DNA from: Nitrososphaerota archaeon
GTDB taxonomy: Archaea > Thermoproteota > Nitrososphaeria > Nitrososphaerales > CADDZS01
Length of the DNA: 5,317 bases
NCBI GenBank assembly: GCA_027886785.1
Contig: JAPCJV010000165.1
Span: forward strand, 1 to 5,317
Direction of reading: 5' to 3'
In this document: positions 1 through 3,133 of the stretch, one piece after another
Layout: each line of letters begins with the position of its first letter
Numbering within the stretch: the first letter of the stretch is position 1
Made by a program: the position numbers and the translations under genes
Notes under the pieces: model-generated
What the model was told of the DNA's origin: nothing
The model's input: only the letters and a program-made list of their open reading frames with translations
Databases searched by the model: none

Positions 1-1
1 A

Positions 2-136
2 AACTTGAAAGCGAAATTGATTTCCAGCATCTGCGAATATTTTGGGATCACTAACAGTTTCTCCGAATTTGAAACGTGTGTGAATGCAGCAAAGGCAAAA
101 TTTCTCAAAGACGATCTAGTAGATCCGTCTTATTGA
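2..136 (+). CDS. C-terminal fragment of an unidentified protein (5' end outside window)
   Basis: This frame is open from the first complete codon of the window to a TGA at 134-136 and gives 44 residues. It contains no start that must be used, so it is best read as the tail of a gene beginning to the left. The translation is protein-like, with mixed charged and hydrophobic residues, a central SEFETCVNAAKAKFLKDD stretch likely to be helical, and the ending LVDPSY. No domain is recognisable in so short a piece and no function is proposed. It converges on the minus-strand gene ending at 186, with 49 bp between the two stop codons. The main doubt is that a 44-codon open frame at a window edge can arise by chance. 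Confidence 0.45.
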   Translation, partial: NLKAKLISSICEYFGITNSFSEFETCVNAAKAKFLKDDLVDPSY

Positions 137-155
137 TTGTCTAAGCGTGGTCCTC

Positions 156-173
156 TAGCCCGGAACCGGACTA
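156..173. repeat. Short imperfect dyad between convergent genes
   Basis: The sequence AGCCCGGAACCGGACT (157-172), flanked by T156 and A173, is nearly self-complementary around its AA centre, with one C/A mismatch. It lies between the stop codons of the two convergent genes (136 and 186). It could form a small hairpin in either transcript and so mark a shared 3' end, but no T-run follows on either strand. A role in termination is therefore only a guess. Confidence 0.25.
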
Positions 174-185
174 ATTAGATCACGT

Positions 186-515
186 TTACCAAGTTTGCGC
201 TACTACCACGCTTTCTGAAACATGGGTGATTTTTCTTTCAGCGATCTCGAAAGCTTTTCCGATATCGTAAGAGCTCGAGGGTTTTTTTAGACTGAAGGTC
301 TCTTTTATTTCCCTGACGATGGACCTTTCGGCTAGGGGATATCCATTGCCGAACACTTCTTTTAGTGCCCGAACAAAGGCCTCGGAATTCGAGAGTATCT
401 GGTCGGACGACACACCCTCCTTGGATGTAAGAGCCCAGTACGCTGCTTGCTTCATGTTCGATCCGAAAGCGTCCAAACCCCTGTCCACGCACTGAAGTAG
501 ATCGTACGTCTCCAT
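186..515 (-). CDS. Stand-alone NitrOD5-like output-domain protein
   Basis: This 109-residue soluble protein has no membrane segment. Residues 13-75 follow the pattern I associate with the NitrOD5 domain (Nitrosopumilus output domain 5) of archaeal signalling proteins: a GLDAFGSNMKQAAYWAL helix, then a G-V-[S/D]-x-x-I turn, SEAFVRALKEVFGNG, and a closing helix AERSIVREIKETFSL. That domain is usually found alone in small proteins or at the end of regulators. It is thought to act as a signalling output module, but its biochemical activity is not established. Residues 76-109 are a less conserved tail with a helical IGKAFEIAERK. The ATG at 515 is the only sensible start, because an in-frame TAG lies four codons upstream. 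A TATA-like AAATATATT sits 42-50 nt before it. The domain name comes from memory of the family pattern, not from a search. Confidence 0.8.
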   Translation of the reverse strand: METYDLLQCVDRGLDAFGSNMKQAAYWALTSKEGVSSDQILSNSEAFVRALKEVFGNGYPLAERSIVREIKETFSLKKPSSSYDIGKAFEIAERKITHVSESVVVAQTW

Positions 516-556
516 TTCTGAAAGCTACACTCGTTTACTTCCGTAAAGATTCGCTG

Positions 557-565
557 AATATATTT
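557..565 (-). promoter_or_regulatory. TATA-box candidate for the NitrOD5-like gene
   Basis: Read on the minus strand this is AAATATATT. Its centre is about 46 nt upstream of the ATG at 515. Archaeal transcription usually starts about 26 nt after the TATA centre, which predicts a start near 535 and a leader of about 20 nt. The predicted leader has no GGAGG-like motif. Confidence 0.45.
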
Positions 566-750
566 CTGTGAGGTTCTTTCCGAAATTCCCATGGTCAACC
601 ATCGTTAAAATGGCAATCACCAGAATTCAAAACTTGACCAGCAACAATCGGTAAAAAAACGTGTTCAGGGCGGTTGAGGGAAGTAAGACAGGGAGGGAGC
701 CGTATGTCAACGTAGTACCGGTTTCATAAATTTCACGGTGATCTCCGATA

Positions 751-765
751 GTTCGAAAATCGAAC
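751..765. repeat. Short perfect hairpin GTTCGA-AAA-TCGAAC
   Basis: Six-base arms GTTCGA and TCGAAC are perfectly complementary around an AAA loop. The core resembles a tRNA T-loop, but no acceptor, D or anticodon arm can be built around it. It lies about 40 bp upstream of the TATA box of the microprotein gene, so it could be a protein-binding dyad. Confidence 0.4.
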
Positions 766-805
766 AAAATTAGGCGTTTTCTATTCCTTGGAGTACGTTA
801 GAACC

Positions 806-812
806 ATTAAAT
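806..812 (+). promoter_or_regulatory. TATA box for a leaderless transcript (microprotein gene)
   Basis: ATTAAAT is centred at 809, exactly 27 nt before the A of the ATG at 836. That is the spacing expected when transcription begins on the start codon, as in archaeal leaderless mRNAs. No Shine-Dalgarno motif lies between the box and the ATG, which fits a leaderless message. Confidence 0.5.
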
Positions 813-835
813 GATTTTCATGGCCTATTCAGAAC

Positions 836-943
836 ATGCTCGATTTCATTTCAATTTCAAGGTACCTAAACACGCTCAAAGGTAGAACACTCTTCCTCTT
901 GGGCTTAATCGTTGCAATCGTCCTCACTTCGGTTGCAATCTGA
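836..943 (+). CDS. 35-residue single-pass membrane microprotein, leaderless
   Basis: This short frame runs from an ATG at 836-838 to TGA at 941-943. Residues 1-18 are polar to amphipathic with three positive charges (R9, K15, R17). Residues 19-35 (LFLLGLIVAIVLTSVAI) are an unbroken hydrophobic segment that reaches the C-terminus. By the positive-inside rule the N-terminus should be cytoplasmic and the peptide should end at or near the outer face of the membrane. An ATTAAAT box 27 nt before the ATG gives independent support for expression. The function is unknown. The charged stretch followed by a hydrophobic one also resembles a type IV pilin-like start, but the residue after K15-G16 is Arg rather than hydrophobic and nothing follows the helix. 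A truncated or frameshifted larger gene is the main alternative. The gene converges on the zinc-ribbon gene ending at 1003. Confidence 0.5.
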   Translation: MLDFISISRYLNTLKGRTLFLLGLIVAIVLTSVAI

Positions 944-1002
944 GTCTATCAAAACTTCTAACCTTCTCATATCAAGCAGCGGTCAAAGGTGGAATAACTT
1001 GC

Positions 1003-1326
1003 TTACAAGTAGACATCAGAGGGGAGACCGATAGGCCGATCTTCAATAGCCCCGACTCGTTGTTGCTCTAACTCCAATCCGGGAACCTGTATCCTCCTTT
1101 CTCTGCTTTCCTTTTTGTTTTCATAGTTGTAGCTCGCCCTAGTTCTTAATTGTCGATGACAGACGTCGCAGGTGGGAAAACGGTACTCTTTGGAAAAAAT
1201 CAGTTCGCAGGCTTTGCACCACTTCTCTCCTAGTCTTCTATACTCTGCATGAATGCCCACCTTGAAGGCCTGGGAACTTACCGTGCCACTTTGGCGTTGG
1301 ATTTTAAGAGGAGCCACCACACTCAA
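1003..1326 (-). CDS. Small zinc-ribbon protein
   Basis: This 107-residue protein carries four cysteines in two knuckles, C37-X2-C40 and C53-X2-C56, within EKWCKACELIFSKEYRF and CDVCHRQLRTR. That is a classic zinc-ribbon layout. Small ribbons of this type, ending in RLRT/RLR after the second knuckle, are common in Nitrososphaerota genomes and mostly uncharacterised; nucleic-acid or protein binding is the usual guess. The N-terminus (1-30) and the charged C-terminal tail (65-107) show no known domain. The protein contains no internal Met and no ATG is available upstream, so the start must be non-ATG. TTG at 1326-1324 is preferred because a GAGG lies 7 nt before it; GTG codons at 1320 and 1317 are alternatives. 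It is transcribed divergently from the winged-helix regulator, 160 bp apart. Confidence 0.75.
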   Translation of the reverse strand: MSVVAPLKIQRQSGTVSSQAFKVGIHAEYRRLGEKWCKACELIFSKEYRFPTCDVCHRQLRTRASYNYENKKESRERRIQVPGLELEQQRVGAIEDRPIGLPSDVYL

Positions 1327-1333
1327 AATATTT

Positions 1334-1337
1334 CCTC
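1334..1337 (-). promoter_or_regulatory. Shine-Dalgarno GAGG deciding the TTG start of the zinc-ribbon gene
   Basis: On the minus strand this reads GAGG with a 7-nt spacer (1333-1327) to TTG. The spacing is near optimal for TTG at 1326, while the nearest GTG alternatives would be 13-16 nt away. It is the main reason for choosing the TTG. Confidence 0.5.
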
Positions 1338-1418
1338 GACCCGGGCTTGGACCATTAGCAGAAAGACAAACAATTTTCCAAAAATCAAGAGATAAGGGGC
1401 AAAATGACTTTCCATCTT

Positions 1419-1460
1419 GGTATTATTGTTTTGCCCAAATTCTGCAAAAGGATAATAACC
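1419..1460. repeat. Long imperfect inverted repeat in the divergent promoter region
   Basis: The left arm GGTATTATTGTTTTGC (1419-1434) and right arm GCAAAAGGATAATAACC (1444-1460) are inverted copies. They pair at 14 positions, with two non-Watson-Crick positions in the middle and one bulged A (1457), around a 9-nt spacer. The right arm ends 26 nt before the ATG of the winged-helix gene. The left arm includes TATTATTG (1421-1428), a weak TATA candidate for that gene. It could be an operator for the dimeric regulator encoded next to it, or a hairpin in the 5' leader. The symmetry is seen directly; either role is inferred. Confidence 0.6.
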
Positions 1461-1474
1461 TCTTAGGACAGCGC

Positions 1475-1480
1475 GAGGAT
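1475..1480 (+). promoter_or_regulatory. Shine-Dalgarno GAGGAT of the winged-helix gene
   Basis: GAGG at 1475-1478 has an 8-nt spacer to ATG 1487. It supports that start and implies a leadered transcript, unlike the microprotein at 836. A CCTC at 1459-1462 is complementary to it and could mask it in the RNA. Confidence 0.55.
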
Positions 1481-1486
1481 TACTAA

Positions 1487-1966
1487 ATGGCATTAGCGCA
1501 GGCAATCGCAGTCGTAGACAAAAATCGACTCTGGGTGGTGAGCGGAAAGGAGGTTGTTCCGCTCTCCGATGTTGCAGCCAGGATTGTCTTCTTGTTGACT
1601 AAATCCAAGGAAGCAATGTCCGGAGGGCAAATTTCTTCTCTCCTCGAAGTGACTCCTTCCGCCGTTACGAAGGCATCAGCTAAACTAGTGGATCTCGGTA
1701 TTCTAAAACGCGACAGCCTAGCCGTTGCGAAGAACATCAAAGTGTATAGTCTTGCCGTCAACATCATGGACGAGCGCAGCTTCGAGAGCGTTAGAAAGAG
1801 AGTCCCAGGAACTTTGTTGAAACGGATCACCGAGAGGTTGGGCGGACATGAAAAACTCGCCCTTGCGTTTGTGTACCAGTTGCTCGACTTGACAGACAAA
1901 TTGAGCGAAACAGATCGCCTGGCGATCATGGAGCTATTTGGTCAAAAACTCAAAGTAAGTGCATAA
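1487..1966 (+). CDS. Winged-helix (MarR/ArsR-like) transcriptional regulator
   Basis: This 159-residue soluble protein has a winged helix-turn-helix in its first half. Helix 1 spans about residues 26-39 (LSDVAARIVFLLTKS), helix 2 about 47-54 (GQISSLLEV), and the recognition helix about 57-71 (PSAVTKASAKLVDLGIL). A wing follows at about 72-91 (KRDSLAVAKNIKVYSL). The pattern V-T-x-S-A-V-T-K-x-x-x-x-L-x-D-L-G-I-L is typical of MarR/ArsR-type folds. Residues 95-157 are predicted helical and probably dimerise. No cysteine or other obvious metal or redox sensor is present. The ATG is backed by GAGG 8 nt upstream. The downstream membrane-protein gene overlaps its end by 8 nt, so the two are surely co-transcribed. 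The dyad at 1419-1460 suggests autoregulation and perhaps control of the divergent zinc-ribbon gene. The exact family is uncertain. Confidence 0.8.
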   Translation: MALAQAIAVVDKNRLWVVSGKEVVPLSDVAARIVFLLTKSKEAMSGGQISSLLEVTPSAVTKASAKLVDLGILKRDSLAVAKNIKVYSLAVNIMDERSFESVRKRVPGTLLKRITERLGGHEKLALAFVYQLLDLTDKLSETDRLAIMELFGQKLKVSA

Positions 1967-2720
1967 GCAATTGAAGTTCAATTACTGGGGTCGGCTAAGA
2001 GAAATTTCCACGGCCGATTACAACAGTCTGAAGAGAGCCATCTCTCTTCACTCCCGGGATTCTCATGCATATGCGAAAGAAAAGAAACGTGCGGAGTCTC
2101 TTTTCTATTATTATGGTGCCCCAGGCGGGTGGAATCCGCGGTTGACCGCTATCTATTACGTGGCGATTGCTCTTTTGGCGGCATTCATCTTGTTTGACAA
2201 GTGGATGGTCTTTTCGATCAGTTTTGTGATCTTGAGCATGTTGGTGTACGTGGTCAGTAGCCCCTCCGCGCGGTCTGCGACCTATTCGCGTTATCTGTGG
2301 CTAAAGTTCTTGAGATCGAAGGGGGCAAGACGTCAGGAGATCATCGCAGAGGTACTGTCGATGCACTTGAAATTCTTTGAGAACGGAGCGGCTGAATCCA
2401 ACTCGTTTGGCAAATTCATTAAATTTGCAAGGCATCTGAGATTTTTCAAATCTGCGACTCGTACTGTTGCAAAGTGGGCGTATATTGAGAGCCTTGCTTT
2501 CCTCGCAATTGGGTATTATTTACAAAATGTATTGTTCTTAGAATTATTCGTGATCGTGGCGTTATCCACGGCCATCGCGATGATTGTCTCTTCTCTAATC
2601 ATCCCCTACGCCGAGGGAATCCGCGATTCAAAGGTTCCACTGTTGGTTCACGACGAAGATATCCTGGCCATTTTTGCATCAGAGGATGAACAAGAAGAGA
2701 ATCTACCTGCATTCCTCTAG
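1959..2720 (+). CDS. Four-helix membrane protein co-transcribed with the regulator
   Basis: I do not recognise a family for this 253-residue protein. It has a basic N-terminal part (1-62) and two membrane hairpins, TM1 about 64-79 with TM2 about 83-99, and TM3 about 173-187 with TM4 about 190-216. A basic loop of about 70 residues (101-172, rich in R/K, with a likely helix RRQEIIAEVLSMHLKFF) separates the hairpins. The tail is acidic and cytoplasmic (HDEDILAIFASEDEQEEN, 231-248). The charge pattern places N-terminus, central loop and tail all inside. The GTG at 1959 overlaps the regulator's stop by 8 nt; a TTG at 1971, 4 nt after that stop, is an alternative start that would remove the first four residues. 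Neither has a strong Shine-Dalgarno, so translation is probably coupled. Its pairing with a DNA-binding protein suggests a sensor, anti-regulator or regulated target, all inferred. Confidence 0.75.
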   Translation: MHKQLKFNYWGRLREISTADYNSLKRAISLHSRDSHAYAKEKKRAESLFYYYGAPGGWNPRLTAIYYVAIALLAAFILFDKWMVFSISFVILSMLVYVVSSPSARSATYSRYLWLKFLRSKGARRQEIIAEVLSMHLKFFENGAAESNSFGKFIKFARHLRFFKSATRTVAKWAYIESLAFLAIGYYLQNVLFLELFVIVALSTAIAMIVSSLIIPYAEGIRDSKVPLLVHDEDILAIFASEDEQEENLPAFL

Positions 2721-2785
2721 TTCTCGTTCATCTGGCTTTGGAGCAAAAAGTCCAGACGGTACTAACTATCAGCACAAGTTCCCGA

Positions 2786-2815
2786 TTTTTGGGCATGAAT
2801 TTTTTTCCGGTTTTT
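2786..2815 (+). terminator. T-rich archaeal terminator candidate after the regulator operon
   Basis: Three T-runs lie close together on the coding strand: T5 at 2786-2790, T7 at 2800-2806 and T5 at 2811-2815. They start 66 nt after the stop codon at 2720. Archaeal RNA polymerase terminates at such runs without needing a hairpin. No comparable cluster lies elsewhere downstream of the operon. Confidence 0.45.
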
Positions 2816-3047
2816 CAGTCTCGCCGATATCGCTCCGTAATTCCTGCCCTTACCACTGTTTTCACCTCTTCTGGGACATTTTCATAAAAGCCATTCAAGA
2901 ATGGGAGTAGGACAGCAATCGAGCCTACGTGGCTGATGCGCCTTACCCGTTATTCAAATCAATCCATCGACAAAATGTGTAAGAAGCTTAGTTCGTTAAT
3001 AGCGCGGAGATTCGCACTTTGTTAGGCCAGCTCAAACGAGTTCGAGG

Positions 3048-3090
3048 TGGAGACGAAAGACTATTTTTAGTCGCGAAACAAACGTCTCCA
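3048..3090. repeat. Nested inverted repeat upstream of the GT-C gene
   Basis: The outer arms TGGAGACG (3048-3055) and CGTCTCCA (3083-3090) are perfectly complementary over 8 bp. Inside them GACTA (3059-3063) and TAGTC (3068-3072) form a second perfect 5-bp stem with a TTTT loop. The inner part contains CTATTTTTAG, which could also serve as a TATA box. The element ends 43 nt before the ATG at 3134. It could be an operator overlapping a promoter or a structured 5' leader. Confidence 0.5.
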
Positions 3091-3108
3091 AATCATTTGG
3101 CAACTTTG

Positions 3109-3116
3109 ATTAAAAA
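3109..3116 (+). promoter_or_regulatory. TATA-box candidate for the GT-C gene
   Basis: ATTAAAAA is centred near 3112, about 21 nt before ATG 3134 and 33 nt before a second in-frame ATG at 3146. Usual archaeal spacing predicts transcription starting near 3138-3139, which would favour the second ATG. The competing box at 3061-3070 predicts a start near 3091 and a leader of about 43 nt. Confidence 0.35.
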
Positions 3117-3133
3117 CTGCATCGCGAGCGACA

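Larger units (their letters stand above)
516..835. other. Non-coding interval between NitrOD5 gene and microprotein
   Basis: I find no convincing gene here on either strand. The longest plus-strand ATG frame that closes inside it is 14 codons (from 610). A minus-strand frame of about 46 codons can start only on TTG and has no Shine-Dalgarno or TATA support. The interval does hold the promoter of the minus-strand gene (557-565), an A7 run at 653-659 (T7 on the minus strand, a possible end for minus-strand transcripts), a purine-rich stretch around 668-700, a short perfect hairpin at 751-765, and the TATA box of the microprotein at 806-812. A small non-coding RNA is possible but no known class is recognisable. 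Confidence 0.5.
2721..3133. other. 413-bp non-coding interval before the GT-C gene
   Basis: No gene is convincing here. The left part holds the T-rich terminator candidate (2786-2815). The middle has two tiny frames. One is a plus-strand 29-codon frame from ATG 2936 to TAG 3025, basic, with no promoter or Shine-Dalgarno. The other is a minus-strand 27-codon TTG frame at 2898-2815. The right part holds a nested dyad (3048-3090), two TATA-like boxes, and two TCGCGA palindromes (3071-3076 and 3122-3127). The long spacing and absence of shared features indicate that the GT-C gene is transcribed separately from the upstream operon. Confidence 0.5.

Noticed and set aside
238..492. Minus-strand 84-codon frame inside the NitrOD5-like gene
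   Set aside because: It is an out-of-frame shadow of the 186-515 gene, rich in Arg, Ser and Gly, with no domain pattern.
741..770. tRNA-like T-arm (GTTCGA loop)
   Set aside because: No acceptor, anticodon or D-arm can be paired around it and the flanking bases do not form a 5-bp T-stem with a 7-nt loop.
811..885. 24-codon frame from ATG 811 overlapping the microprotein in another phase
   Set aside because: Its ATG falls in the TATA box itself and its translation is rich in His and Phe without structure; the 836 frame has the correct promoter spacing.
1253..1486. Plus-strand 77-codon frame ending directly before ATG 1487
   Set aside because: Its first part is antisense to the zinc-ribbon gene, whose CX2C motifs are clear, and its rest covers the promoter region. 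Its translation looks unstructured.
1323..1505. Minus-strand frame of 60 codons (56 from ATG 1493) with a hydrophobic stretch, ending in a TTGA overlap with the zinc-ribbon start
   Set aside because: It runs across the whole divergent promoter region and the inverted repeat, has no Shine-Dalgarno or TATA box, and overlaps the 5' end of the better supported regulator gene. The TTGA overlap is worth remembering if transcription data show a minus-strand start near 1510-1540.
2674..2910. Plus-strand 78-codon frame overlapping the end of the four-helix membrane protein
   Set aside because: It starts inside that gene in another frame, crosses the T-rich terminator candidate, and has no ribosome site.
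2936..3025. Plus-strand 29-codon basic frame in the gap before the GT-C gene
   Set aside because: It has neither a Shine-Dalgarno nor a TATA box at a suitable distance, and a frame this short is expected by chance.
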